NCBI RefSeq assembly: GCF_016765775.1
Contig: NZ_JAESVN010000004.1
Coordinates: 310,001-374,000 of the forward strand
Source of the DNA: Szabonella alba
Lineage (GTDB): Bacteria; Pseudomonadota; Alphaproteobacteria; Rhodobacterales; Rhodobacteraceae
Direction of reading: 5' to 3'
Length of the DNA: 64,000 nucleotides
The notes beneath the pieces are model-generated. The model made no database searches. It saw only the letters and a program-made list of their open reading frames with translations, and was not told the DNA's origin. Below are positions 52,464 to 62,700 of the stretch, piece after piece. Made by a program: the position numbers and the translations under genes. Position 1 is the stretch's first letter. Each line of letters opens with the position of its first letter.

Positions 52464-53350
52464 CGGGCGGCGCGGGCACAGGCATCGGCGAAAGCGGCAT
52501 CGGCCCCGCCTTCGGGCGCAAGTCCAAGAATCCAGCCCTCTTCGCGCTGCGCAGGGGCGGGCACGTTCTCCAGCAAGGCGCGCAACTGCCCTGCCCCGTC
52601 CAGATGCAGCAGCGCATCGGTCATCAGCCGGACCTGAGCGGCATCTTTGATCTCGCCTTTGCGCAGGGTCAGGGCCCCGGCAGCCAGAGACGGCCAGATT
52701 TCCACCAGCACCACCCGGGCGCTGTCCGTCACCTCAAACGGCCAGACCCGGCACAGATCCGGCAGCGCCACGCGCAGTCGCGCAAGCGCCGCGATGCCCG
52801 TCATCGCCTGTGACCCCACCGCGCCCGCGCCGCCCATCTGCCAGCAGGTGAAGGCACCTTTGGCGGCCCTTTCGGCAAGGCGTTTCTCGGGCAGGCCGTG
52901 CCCTTGCCGATCCCGACCCTTGCGCGGCAGATGCGGCAGATCCTGCGCTGTGCCGTTGAACCAGAACGGCCCCAGCCCCGGCAGCCCCGCATTGATCCGG
53001 TCGGCAAGTTCAAAGCGGTTGCTGCCCTCGGGCCCGTCCTCAAGCTGCGCGGCAAACCAGTCCCACAGCGCCAGCGGATCGGCCCGCCCCGTCAGCACCG
53101 CCGCAAAGCCCGCAGGATAGCCGAAGGGGAAATCGAACCCCAGCAGCACCCGCCGCCCTGCCCCGGTCTCAACCCGCAACCGGTCCGTCAGCCAGTCCGA
53201 CGCCACCTGCCGGTTGCGCAGATAGACGGGCGGTTCCAGCCCGTCCTGCCCGCCCGCACAGGCCCAGATCGCATCCTTGACAGGGCGCAGCCCCCGGTCA
53301 CCGCCGCCTGACCAGTCGATGGTCAGCACCGTGTCGAACTCCGCAGCCAT
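52442..53350 (-). CDS. DUF429/RNase-H-like conserved protein
   Basis: The protein has 302 residues. It opens with DTVLTIDWSGGGDRG, an acidic-strand motif, and continues VLLGFDFPFGYPAGFAAVL, FWFNGTAQDLPHLP, TDSARVVLVEIWPSL and DAAQVRLMTDALL. These recall the DUF429 predicted-nuclease fold, whose members carry D, E and D on such strands. Close homologues in Rhodobacteraceae are sometimes labelled molybdopterin-guanine-dinucleotide related, which the sequence does not prove. It starts only 14 bases after the codA stop with GGAG 6 bases before its ATG, so it may be the last gene of that operon. Confidence 0.55.
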   Translation of the reverse strand: MAAEFDTVLTIDWSGGGDRGLRPVKDAIWACAGGQDGLEPPVYLRNRQVASDWLTDRLRVETGAGRRVLLGFDFPFGYPAGFAAVLTGRADPLALWDWFAAQLEDGPEGSNRFELADRINAGLPGLGPFWFNGTAQDLPHLPRKGRDRQGHGLPEKRLAERAAKGAFTCWQMGGAGAVGSQAMTGIAALARLRVALPDLCRVWPFEVTDSARVVLVEIWPSLAAGALTLRKGEIKDAAQVRLMTDALLHLDGAGQLRALLENVPAPAQREEGWILGLAPEGGADAAFADACARAARQPRRMR

Positions 53351-53364
53351 GGATTGCTCCGCGC

Positions 53365-54651
53365 TCAGCCCCCGGTCCGGCCCGTCGCATGCCGCCGGTT
53401 GACCGAAGGCGCGCGCCCGGGCAGCGACAGCCGGGCATCATTGCGCGCGCGTTCGGCAATCACACGGCCCCGCGCCACCACGGCCAGACGGGCGGGCCGC
53501 AGGCGCAGCGCCTCGATGGTGCCGCCCGCATCCAGCACCACCAGGTCGGCCCGCGCCCCCACCCGCAGCCCGTAATCGGGCAGGTTCAGGATCTGCGCAT
53601 TCACCTCGGTCACCATCTGGAAACACCGCGCCATTTCCGCCGGATGGGTCATCTGCGCGACATGCAGCCCCATGAAGGCCACATCCAGCATATCCGCCGT
53701 GCCAAGACTATACCAAGGATCCAGCACGCAATCCTGCCCCCAGCCCACGGGAATGCCCATGGCCTGCATTTCCTTCACCCGCGTCAGACCGCGCCGTTTG
53801 GGAAAAGTATCATGCCGCCCCTGCAACACGATATTGATCAACGGATTGGCAATCGCCGCCAGCCCCGCCTCGGCCATCAGCGGCAGCAGTTTCGAGACAT
53901 AGTAATTGTCCATCGAATGCATCGAGGTCAGATGTGACCCTGCCGCGCGCCCGCCCAGCCCGTGACGATGCACCTCGGCGGCCAGGGTTTCGACATGGCG
54001 GCTATGGGGGTCGTCGGTCTCATCACAATGCAGATCAATCATCAACCCGCGATCCGCCGCGATGCGGCAAAGCTCAACGACCGAGGCCGCGCCCTCCTCC
54101 ATCGTGCGTTCGAAATGCGGGATACCGCCCACCACATCGACGCCCATATCCAGCGCGCGCAATGTGTTGGCCCGCGCCGTGGGATCGCGATAGAATCCGT
54201 CCTGCGGAAAGGCCACCAGTTGCAGGTCGATGTAATCCTTGACCTTTTCACGCAGTTCCAGCATCGCCTGCACACCCAGCAAGCGGTCGTCGCAGGTATC
54301 GACATGGCTGCGGATCGCCAAAAGGCCCATCGAGGCCGCCCAGTCGCAATAATCCAGCCCGCGCTGCACCATTGCCTCGATGGTCACGATTTCCTTCAAC
54401 TCCCCCCAAAGCGCGATGCCTTCCAGCAATGTGCCCGAGGCGTTGACGCGCGGCTGACCATAGGACAGCGTCGCATCCATATGGAAATGCGGATCGACAA
54501 AGGGCGGGCTGACCAGATCGCCGGTGGCGTCGATCACCCGGGCGGCCCCGGCCTCCAGAAGTCCCATGGCGGCAATGCGGTCGCCCCGGATGCCGATATC
54601 GGTGACGCTTCCATCGGGCAGCGTGCCGCCCTTCACGATCAGATCGAACAT
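53365..54651 (-). CDS. codA: CodA-type amidohydrolase, probable 5-methylcytosine deaminase
   Basis: The protein has 428 residues and aligns well with E. coli CodA with a constant offset of 6. Metal and catalytic residues are conserved: His55 and His57 (DPHFHMDA), His208 and Glu211 (LHCDETDD), His240 (GSHLTSMHS) and Asp307 (GQDCVLDPWY). The next residue, Asp314 in E. coli, is Cys308 here. From memory of published enzymology (Hitchcock and co-workers), CodA homologues lacking Asp314, one of them from Rhodobacter sphaeroides, deaminate 5-methylcytosine to thymine efficiently. Its ATG shares one base with the stop of the permease gene (TGATG). Role: salvage or removal of imported methylated bases. 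Cytosine or another pyrimidine remains possible. Confidence 0.85.
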   Translation of the reverse strand: MFDLIVKGGTLPDGSVTDIGIRGDRIAAMGLLEAGAARVIDATGDLVSPPFVDPHFHMDATLSYGQPRVNASGTLLEGIALWGELKEIVTIEAMVQRGLDYCDWAASMGLLAIRSHVDTCDDRLLGVQAMLELREKVKDYIDLQLVAFPQDGFYRDPTARANTLRALDMGVDVVGGIPHFERTMEEGAASVVELCRIAADRGLMIDLHCDETDDPHSRHVETLAAEVHRHGLGGRAAGSHLTSMHSMDNYYVSKLLPLMAEAGLAAIANPLINIVLQGRHDTFPKRRGLTRVKEMQAMGIPVGWGQDCVLDPWYSLGTADMLDVAFMGLHVAQMTHPAEMARCFQMVTEVNAQILNLPDYGLRVGARADLVVLDAGGTIEALRLRPARLAVVARGRVIAERARNDARLSLPGRAPSVNRRHATGRTGG

Positions 54652-55598
54652 CACCGCTCTCCTTTCCGGTAGGGCACCATCAGCGCGGCGGGAACCTCGG
54701 CCCGCCGCGACATCACGATCAATGCAAGGATCGACAGGATATAAGGCGCCATCAGGAACATCTGATAGGGCACGACCTGTCCGATCGGCGTCTGTTGCAG
54801 GCGGATCTGCAGCGCATCGAAGGCCGCAAACAGCAGCGCCCCCAGCACCGCCTTGCCCGGACGCCACGCCCCGAACACCACCAGCGCGATGCAGATCCAG
54901 CCCCGGCCGTTGACCATTTCGAAAAAGAACGACGAAAAGGCCGAAAGCGTCAGGAAGGCGCCGCCGACCGCCATCAGCCCCGACCCGACAATCACCGCCC
55001 CCATGCGCAGCCCAGTCACCGACAGGCCCTGTGCCGCCACCGCTGCCGGGCTTTCCCCCGCCGCACGCAGGGCCAGACCCAGCGGCGTACGATAGAGCAC
55101 CAGCGCCACGAGGGCCGCACAGGCAAAGGCCGCATAGGTCAGCGGCGTCTGGGAAAACAGCGCAGGCCCCAGCAGCGGGATCTCGGAAAGATAAGGGATT
55201 TCATAGGGCTGGAACGGCTCAATCCGCGGCGGGCTGGTGACTTCGGGCAGGATCAGCCGATAGGCGAAATAGCTGGTCGAGGTCGCAAGCAACGTGACCC
55301 CAAGCCCCACCACATGCTGGCTCAGCCCGAAAGGCACGGTCAGCGTGGCATGCAGAAGGCCGAACAGCATGCCCGCCAGCATGGCCGTAACCACCCCGCC
55401 CCACAGCCCCGCCCCCATATAGACCGCCATCCAGCCCGAAAAGGCGCCGATCACCATGATCCCCTCGATCCCGAGGTTCAGAACGCCCGCGCGTTCACAG
55501 ATCAGTTCCCCCATCGTCGCAAAGATCAGCGGTGAGGCGATGCGGATCGCGGCAGCCCAGAAGCTTGCCGTCAGCAGGATGTCCCAAAGCGCGCTCAT
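54651..55598 (-). CDS. BMP-type nucleoside ABC permease, second subunit
   Basis: The protein has 315 residues with eight or more helices of the BPD_transp_2 family: LIFATMGELICERAGVLNLGIEG (in part) is its start signature, and GLALRAAGESPAAVAAQGL the cytosolic coupling loop. Such permeases import nucleosides or purine bases. The ATG at 55598 overlaps the first permease gene (ATGA). Confidence 0.9.
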   Translation of the reverse strand: MSALWDILLTASFWAAAIRIASPLIFATMGELICERAGVLNLGIEGIMVIGAFSGWMAVYMGAGLWGGVVTAMLAGMLFGLLHATLTVPFGLSQHVVGLGVTLLATSTSYFAYRLILPEVTSPPRIEPFQPYEIPYLSEIPLLGPALFSQTPLTYAAFACAALVALVLYRTPLGLALRAAGESPAAVAAQGLSVTGLRMGAVIVGSGLMAVGGAFLTLSAFSSFFFEMVNGRGWICIALVVFGAWRPGKAVLGALLFAAFDALQIRLQQTPIGQVVPYQMFLMAPYILSILALIVMSRRAEVPAALMVPYRKGER

Positions 55599-56644
55599 TT
55601 CCACACCACACGATAGCGGGTCAGGCCAATGGCCAGCACCATCAACAACAGCGCCGAGGCCAGCAGCATGTCGGCAATATAGGTCGGAACGCCTGCGGCG
55701 CGGCTCATGCTGTCAGAACCCACGAAGATGCCCGCGACAAAAATCGCCGTGAAAACAACGCCCAACGGGTGCAAAAGCGCCAGCATGGCGACGATGATGC
55801 CGGTATAGCCAAAGCCGGGCGACAGATCGAGGCTGAGATGCCCTTTCAGTCCCGCCACCTCGGAATAGCCCGCCAGTGCCGCAAGCCCGCCCGACAACAG
55901 CGCGGTGCGGACGAGCACCGGGTTGACCGGGATGCCCGCGAAAGCCGCCGCACGCGGGTTGTGGCCCACGGCGCGCATTTCATAGCCCAGCGTGGTTCTG
56001 GCCTGCAGGAACCAGACCAGCACCGCCGCGATCAGCGCCAGCGCAAAGCCCCAATGCAGCCGCAGCCCCTCGGCCAGACGCGGCAAGCGCATCGCGCGCT
56101 CCAGCGGTTCGGATTTCGGCCAGCCCATGCCCGCGGGGTCCTTCATCGGCCCTTCCAGCAGCCAGGAGACGATCAGCAACATGATGAAATTGAACAGAAG
56201 CGTGGTCACCACCTCATCCACGCCGAACCGGGTCTTGAGCATGACCGGACCCAGCAGCACCAGCGCACCCGCCAGCATCGCAAGGGCCGCCACCAGCGCC
56301 ATGCCCCAAAGCCCTGTCCCTGCCAGCAGGCCAGTGGCCAGAAAGACGGTAACGATCGCACCCGCGTAAAGCTGCGCCTCGGCCCCGATATTCCACAGCT
56401 TCGCGCGGAAAGCGACGGCCACGGCAAGCCCGGTAAAAATCAGCGGTGTTGCCCGGTTCAGCGTCTCAAGGGCGGCGAATTTCGATCCCGCGGCCCCTTT
56501 GAGGATCAGCCCCAGCACGGCAAAGGGATCGGCCCCCGCCAGCGCCGACAGCAGCGACGCCACCAGCACCGTCGCGCCAAGCGCCAGCGCGGGCAGGCCC
56601 AGCCTGCGCGTCAGGGCCGGATTGGCAATCGGTTCAAGCCGCAT
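55595..56644 (-). CDS. BMP-type nucleoside ABC permease, first subunit
   Basis: The protein has 349 residues with a multi-helix BPD_transp_2 fold: PLIFTGLAVAVAFRAKLWNIGAEAQ in part, GYEMRAVGHNPRAAAFAGIPV for the coupling loop, and a hydrophobic C-terminal region. AAGGGG precedes the ATG at 56644, which lies 11 bases inside the end of the ATPase gene; a TTG 18 bases upstream is less likely. It pairs with the next permease. Confidence 0.9.
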   Translation of the reverse strand: MRLEPIANPALTRRLGLPALALGATVLVASLLSALAGADPFAVLGLILKGAAGSKFAALETLNRATPLIFTGLAVAVAFRAKLWNIGAEAQLYAGAIVTVFLATGLLAGTGLWGMALVAALAMLAGALVLLGPVMLKTRFGVDEVVTTLLFNFIMLLIVSWLLEGPMKDPAGMGWPKSEPLERAMRLPRLAEGLRLHWGFALALIAAVLVWFLQARTTLGYEMRAVGHNPRAAAFAGIPVNPVLVRTALLSGGLAALAGYSEVAGLKGHLSLDLSPGFGYTGIIVAMLALLHPLGVVFTAIFVAGIFVGSDSMSRAAGVPTYIADMLLASALLLMVLAIGLTRYRVVWK

Positions 56645-58199
56645 CCGTCGCCCCTTCGTCAAATCCCTGACCGGCCATCCAGAGACCGATCTGCGCCGCC
56701 GTCATGCTGCCCCGCGCGAAGGGCGGCGAAAGACGGCCTTCGGACATGACATGAATGATATCCGACAACTCCATGATTTCATCCAGATCTTCAGAGATCA
56801 GCAAGACCGCCGCCCCGGCATCCCGCGCCGCGACCAGCTGGCCATGAACGTAGGAAATCGCGCCGATATCAAGGCCGCGCACGGGCTGATTGGCAAGGAT
56901 GATGCGGGGCGCGGTATCCAAGACGCGGCCCAGAATCAGCTTTTGCATATTGCCGCCCGAAAGCAGCCGGATCACGCCGTCCGGCCCTTCGCAACGCACG
57001 TCGAAGCGCCGGATCAGATCGTCGGTGACACGCCGTGCGGCGGCCCAGTCCATCACCCCGGCCCGGGCAAAGGGGGCCTCGGCATAGCGTTCCAGAATGA
57101 CATTCTCGGTCAGGGTGAATTCCGCGATGGTGCCGGTCTTGTGGCGGTCCTCGGGAATGCGGCCGATGCCTGCGGTCAGCGCCCGGCGCGGCGACCATTG
57201 ACCCTGCGCCGTGCCGCCCAGATCCAGCGTTCCGGCCTGTGGTGCCAGCAGCCCCGACAAAAGATCCGACAGCGCCGCCTGCCCATTGCCTGACACACCC
57301 GCAATCCCGGTGATCTGCCCGCCCCGCAGCGCAAGGTCGATGCCGCGCAGCCCGCCGATCCGGTCATCCTTGCCAGCCGCGTCCTTGCTCGTATGCACCC
57401 CGCGCAGTTGCAGCAGAACCGGCCCGGGCGTTCCGGGCGTGACAGTGGCCTTGCGCAATTCCGCCCCCACCATCATTGCAGCCAGCGCCTCGCGCGTTGT
57501 TCCAGCCGTGGCAACCTGCCCGACAACCCGGCCATGGCGCAGCACCAAAACACGTGAGGATGCCGCCATAACCTCATGCAGTTTATGGGAAATGAAGATC
57601 ACCGACAGGCCGCCCGCCACCGCGCTCCGCAACGTCGCGAACAGCGCATCGCTTTCCTGCGGCGTCAGAACGGCGGTCGGTTCATCCAGGATCAGGATGC
57701 GCACATCGCGATACAGCGCCTTGAGGATCTCGACACGCTGGCGTTCGCCCACCGACAGATCGCCCACCCGCGCCTCCGGATCGACCGCCAGCCCGAAATC
57801 GCGCGACAGGGTCAGCACCCGCGCCCGCGCCGCCGCCCGGCCAAAGCCCGCGCGCCACAAGGGCACCGTGCCCAGCAGAATATTGTCCAGCACCGTCAGA
57901 TTGTCGGCCAGCGTGAAATGCTGATGCACCATGCCCAGCCCCGCCGACAGGGCAGCGGCAGGATTGCCGGGCGGCAGCGGCTTGCCGAAGACCTCGACCG
58001 TGCCGCTATCGGCTGCATACTGGCCGAACAGAATATTCATCAGCGTGGTCTTGCCCGCGCCGTTTTCCCCCAGAAGGGCCAGTACCTCCCCCCGTTTCAG
58101 GGTCAGGTCGATTGCATCATTGGCCAGCGTCGCGCCAAAGCGGCGGGTAATGCCGGTGAGGCGCAGGACCGTTTCCTGCGCCCCGTAATCTGCTGACAT
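56634..58199 (-). CDS. BMP-type nucleoside ABC ATPase with two nucleotide-binding domains
   Basis: The protein has 521 residues, two ABC domains in tandem. The first has an intact Walker A (GENGAGKTT), signature DLSVGERQRVEILKAL and Walker B ILILDEPTAVLTPQ. The second is degenerate at Walker A (GVSGNGQAAL) but keeps LLSGGNMQKLILGR and the D-loop region RGLDIGAISY. This asymmetry is standard in sugar and nucleoside ATPases. The ATG shares one base with the stop of the binding-protein gene (TGATG). Confidence 0.93.
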   Translation of the reverse strand: MSADYGAQETVLRLTGITRRFGATLANDAIDLTLKRGEVLALLGENGAGKTTLMNILFGQYAADSGTVEVFGKPLPPGNPAAALSAGLGMVHQHFTLADNLTVLDNILLGTVPLWRAGFGRAAARARVLTLSRDFGLAVDPEARVGDLSVGERQRVEILKALYRDVRILILDEPTAVLTPQESDALFATLRSAVAGGLSVIFISHKLHEVMAASSRVLVLRHGRVVGQVATAGTTREALAAMMVGAELRKATVTPGTPGPVLLQLRGVHTSKDAAGKDDRIGGLRGIDLALRGGQITGIAGVSGNGQAALSDLLSGLLAPQAGTLDLGGTAQGQWSPRRALTAGIGRIPEDRHKTGTIAEFTLTENVILERYAEAPFARAGVMDWAAARRVTDDLIRRFDVRCEGPDGVIRLLSGGNMQKLILGRVLDTAPRIILANQPVRGLDIGAISYVHGQLVAARDAGAAVLLISEDLDEIMELSDIIHVMSEGRLSPPFARGSMTAAQIGLWMAGQGFDEGATDAA

Positions 58200-59206
58200 C
58201 ACGAGGATTTCGGCTCCTCGTCATTGACCTCCACGGTGAAGGTTCCGGCCCGGATCGCGGCCTCGCGCTCGGCCACCAGCGCCATCGTCTCGCCTGAAAC
58301 CTTGCCTTCGAACGTGCCCAGAGCCGAGATCGAGCAGCCGTTTTCCTTCATATAGGAATAAAGCCCATAATTCGCGGCCTTGAAGGCGCCCGATTGCACA
58401 GCCGCAATTGCCGCATCAAGGGTCGGCTCAAAATGCCACAGCGCCGAAACCACCACGGTTTCCGGGTAATCGCCCTGCGTGTCGATCACATTGCCGATGG
58501 CCAGAACGCCCTTTTCCTGCGCCGCGTCCGAAACGCCGAAGCGTTCGGCATAAAGCATATCGGCCCCGCCCTCGATCATCGCGAATGCGGTTTCCTTGGC
58601 TTTCGGCGGGTCGAACCATGAGCCGATGAAACTGACCTGAAATTTCGCCTCGGGGCTGGCTTCACGCACGCCCGCCATGAAGGCATGCATCAGGCGGTTG
58701 ACCTCGGGGATCGGGAAACCGCCGACCATGCCGACATTCCCGCTGCTCAGTGATCCTGCAATAATTCCGGTCAGATAGGAGGCGTCCTGAATGTAATTGT
58801 CGAAGACCGCCAGATTGGGCAGGCTGTCATCCTCAAGGAAAGACGACCCCATGAGGAAGGCCACATCGGGGTAATCGGCCGCCACTTCGCGGGCCTCCTG
58901 TTCCACACCAAAAATCTCACCGACGATCAATTGCACACCCGCCTCGGCATATTCGCGCATGACGCGGGGATAATCGGTGTTCGAGACATTCTCGGTATAG
59001 GAATACTCCACCCGACCGGCCGCCTTGGCGGTTTCGGCGGCCAGATGGATACGGCTGACCCATTGCTGTTCAACCGGCACGGTATAAATGCCCGCAACGC
59101 GGATCGGGGTCTGCGCAAAAGCCCCGCGCGGCATAAGACCGGAGGCAAGCAGCGCCGATCCGGTCATCAGAAGGTGGCGGCGGCTGGCGGAAAAGGCTTT
59201 GGCCAT
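58199..59206 (-). CDS. BMP family ABC transporter substrate-binding protein
   Basis: The protein has 335 residues. Signal sequence MAKAFSASRRHLLMTGSALL with a twin Arg pair in front of the hydrophobic part, so Tat export is possible; cleavage near GAFAQ. The mature domain shows IRVAGIYTVPVEQQWVSRIH, QLIVGEIFG, YPDVAFLMGSS and NVGMVGGFPIPEVNRL. BMP receptors bind nucleosides or purine/pyrimidine bases in the periplasm, in line with the deaminase at the operon's end. It is the first gene of the operon. Confidence 0.92.
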   Translation of the reverse strand: MAKAFSASRRHLLMTGSALLASGLMPRGAFAQTPIRVAGIYTVPVEQQWVSRIHLAAETAKAAGRVEYSYTENVSNTDYPRVMREYAEAGVQLIVGEIFGVEQEAREVAADYPDVAFLMGSSFLEDDSLPNLAVFDNYIQDASYLTGIIAGSLSSGNVGMVGGFPIPEVNRLMHAFMAGVREASPEAKFQVSFIGSWFDPPKAKETAFAMIEGGADMLYAERFGVSDAAQEKGVLAIGNVIDTQGDYPETVVVSALWHFEPTLDAAIAAVQSGAFKAANYGLYSYMKENGCSISALGTFEGKVSGETMALVAEREAAIRAGTFTVEVNDEEPKSS

Positions 59207-59718
59207 GGTGTTCGTGTCCCTGTTGCTTGGCTTTGGATGCTTGGCTTGGCGTTGCGGCGTGTTTTTTCGGCGTGTTTATTCCGGATGTATGGTCCGAAGC
59301 GGGTTGCCCGGTCGATGACTTTGACCGGATGGTAAAACCGATTGACGATTCGCGGCAAGCGGTCATCCGGATTCTGCACATGTCCGGGTTTGCCACGCCC
59401 GATTGTGGAACCGACAGGCGGTTTTGCGCAGTTTGCCCTGAAAACAGGCAGCAGCGCTGCGCGGCGCCGCTGCGCAGCAGGCAGCGCGACGCAGGATGCA
59501 AGGTCCATGCGACAGCCTCTGATCAGGTACCTGTGACCTTAACCCATTCAGCCTCTGGCGGAGTTCGCCGGAAGATCACTCAATTTCTCCGGTGCTGTAG
59601 GGCCACAGTGCGGCAATTCCCCGAGATAAATGTTGCCCCTGTGCAAGTCATTGCTCTAGATTTGCCTCAATTGATCCATAAGGGCGTTTTCCGCCCTGTT
59701 TAGCCATAGGTAGTCCAG
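59207..59718. other. Divergent intergenic region, no gene seen
   Basis: A 512-bp space holding the promoters for the BMP operon (minus) and the autotransporter (plus). On the minus strand AACACGCCG occurs twice within 25 bases near 59250-59272. A GC-rich stretch at 59451-59495 holds gcggcgccgc. Just before the autotransporter, agggcg/cgccct (59681-59697, loop ttttc) can form a leader hairpin, 22 bases before the ATG. No riboswitch family or small RNA could be recognised. Confidence 0.45.
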
Positions 59719-62700
59719 ATGCTGAATTCGGTGACGCTCCTCCAGTCCACGCGCCAGCTTGGCATCCGTCAGCGCAGCCTGCGCCGCCATTGCAGGCTGG
59801 GGCGCGCGACCGAACTGGTCTTCATTCTGGCAACCGGGGCGACGCTGGTTCTGGGCGGTGCGGCGCAGGCGGATGACATTGCATGGACGGGTGATGCCGG
59901 AGTGGGCGACTGGACCACCCCCGGCAACTGGGATCTGGGCGTTCCGACGGACGCCGACGATGTGACTGTCGCGACCGGCGGCGGCGTCTTCCCCGCTTCG
60001 ATCAACAGTTTCGCGGCCGAAGCCAACAGTGTCCTGCTCAATACCACTGTGTTCACCATCAACGGAACGGGATCGCTGACCGCCACGGATGGCGTCCTGA
60101 TCGAGGGTGGCCTTGTCCAGATCAATGATACCGCCGTGATCGACGGGGATGTCGTGCAGGAGGCTGGCAACCTTGTGATTGCGTCCGGTGCGGGCATTAC
60201 CGGAGACCTGAGCATTTCCGGAACGACATTGCTGGACGGGACAATCGGCGGAGAAGTCACCATCATCAATGGCGGAACGCTGATCGGTGGCGATACCAGT
60301 ATCGGAAATCTGCTCGCTTCTGGAACTGTTACCATCGCAGCCCGGACCGGAACGACCTTCAACCAGACGGGCACCGCGTTTGTTGACAACGCAACGCTGG
60401 TCTTCGGCTCGGCGACAGAGACCGGTATTGTCAACTTTGGTGCGAATGGTGGCCTCACGAGTACAGGCACGGTCGTGCGCGTTGATGGTGGAACGCTGCG
60501 TGCCGGGGGCGGCCTTCCTACGATTACCCAGGACGCGAGCGAGACGGTCGTCGCCTCAGGGGCGATATTTGACATGAATTTGGTTGATACAGGATTTCAC
60601 CGCCTTTCCGGCGGTGGCACGGTGACGACCAGCGCCGCCGGAGCGCGGACAATCACGCTTGAAGGCAATTCCACTTTCTCGGGCGTCATTCAGGACGGTG
60701 CTGGCGTGGTCAGCCTGGTCAGGGGAAATGTCGGCAGTATTGCCTCGGGTGTTGGCACGACAACCATCCTGTCGGGCGCCAACACCTATTCCGGCGGCAC
60801 GACGATCAATCAGGGCATCCTGCAAATCAACAATAGCAACGCGCTCGGCTCGGGCGCGGTTGTCGTCGCAGACGGCGCCGCGCTGCATCTGGGGCATGCC
60901 GTGTTACCGGAAAATGCGATCACCATTGAAGGAACCGGTGTCGGCGGCACCGGGGCCATTCTCGGTGTGTACGAGAACCCAGGCGACAACAGCAGTTATA
61001 GGGGCACGATCACCCTGGCCGATGATGCGACCATCGGGGCGAACAGCGGTGCGACTCTGAATCTCATCGATGTCGACACAGGCGTTACCGACCATGTTCT
61101 GACCTTTGCCACAGTGGGCAGCGTGCTTGCAGGGAATATCACGGGTTCCGGCAGCGTCACGAAAAACGGGGGCGGTGACCTGCTTCTGACGGGGACCAAC
61201 ACCTATTCCGGTCCCACGACGGTGAATGCAGGCCGCCTGATATTGCAAAGTGGCACGGCCCTTTCCGATACCGGTTCGGTGGTGATGAATTCGGGCACAC
61301 TGCTTACTGTCCTGGCGTCAGAAACCATCGGGTCGGTTCAAGGTGCTGGCAATATCACCATTTTTTCCGGACAAGTCCTGACAACCGGCGGCAATGACGC
61401 CAGCACCCTTGTGTCCGGCATTGTCGCCGGAGACGGCGGCCTGACCAAGACCGGTGACGGCACCTTCATTCTGACCGGGGCAAACAGCTATGAGGGCACC
61501 ACGACCATCAGCGCAGGCGTTCTGCAAATCGGCAATGGTGGCGCAACCGGCAGCCTGGGAAGCGGCGCGGTTGACTTCACAAACGGCGCGAGGCTGGCCT
61601 TTGACCGCAGTAACACGGTGCCGGTGACCGTGTCGAATGCGATCAACGGCGTGGGGGGGGTCGATGTCAATGGCGAAACGACGCTGATCCTGACGCAGAA
61701 TACCAATTATCTGGGCGGCACGATCATCGGGGCCGATGCAACGCTACAACTGGGCAATGGCGGGACGACCGGGTTCGTCAGTTCCACCATCACCAATCTC
61801 GGCACGCTGGTTTTCAACCGCAGCACCGCAGTCACGGCATCGCTGCCGATTTTCGGGGGCGGGGCGATCCGTCAGTCAGGCAGCGGCGCGATCACGATCC
61901 TGCAGGAGATCGATGCCAGCACGGTTACGGTTGACGACGGATCGACGCTGATCCTCAACAGCGGCGCGAATACCATCGGCGCAATCAATGTGGCCGGTCG
62001 GCTTGAACTGAACGCCACGGGGGCGGCGGGCGGGGCCACGATCACGACGACGGGATCGACGATTGCGCTGGCCAATGGCGTGACCAATGCCAGCCCGATC
62101 ATCATCGCGAGCGACGACACGGATATCGAGGTTGCGGCGGGGACCGCAACGCAAAGCGGCGCCATATCCGAGGACGCGGCTGGCCGGCCGCTGGAAAAGA
62201 CCGGTCTCGGAACCCTGATCCTGACGGGGGCGAACACCTATACGGGGGCCACGACAATCAGCGAAGGGGGGCTGGTGCTGGCGGCTTTGGGTCAGGTTTC
62301 CGATACGGCGTCGACCAATATTGCGACCGGTGCGGTGCTGCAACTGAACAAGACGGCCAGTGTCGGCATGATCGGCGGTGTCGGGATGGGCGCGGGCACC
62401 GTGAACCTTCAGGGCAATTCGATCATCCTTGGCGGATCAAATCTGTCGGGCAGTTTTTCCGGCGTGATTACCGGCGCGAACGGCAATCTGCTCAAATACG
62501 GCACCGGCACCCTGACCTTGTCGGGGGCGAATGACTATACCGGTCTGACCATTGTCGAGGGAGGCACGCTGGTTGCGGCCAGCGATCAGGCGCTTGGCAC
62601 CTCGGCGGGCGGCACGGAAGTTGCGAACGGCGCGACGCTGGCGATTTCGGGCGGTGTCATCATTGCGGATGAACAGATCGATCTGGCTGGCGACGGTGTG

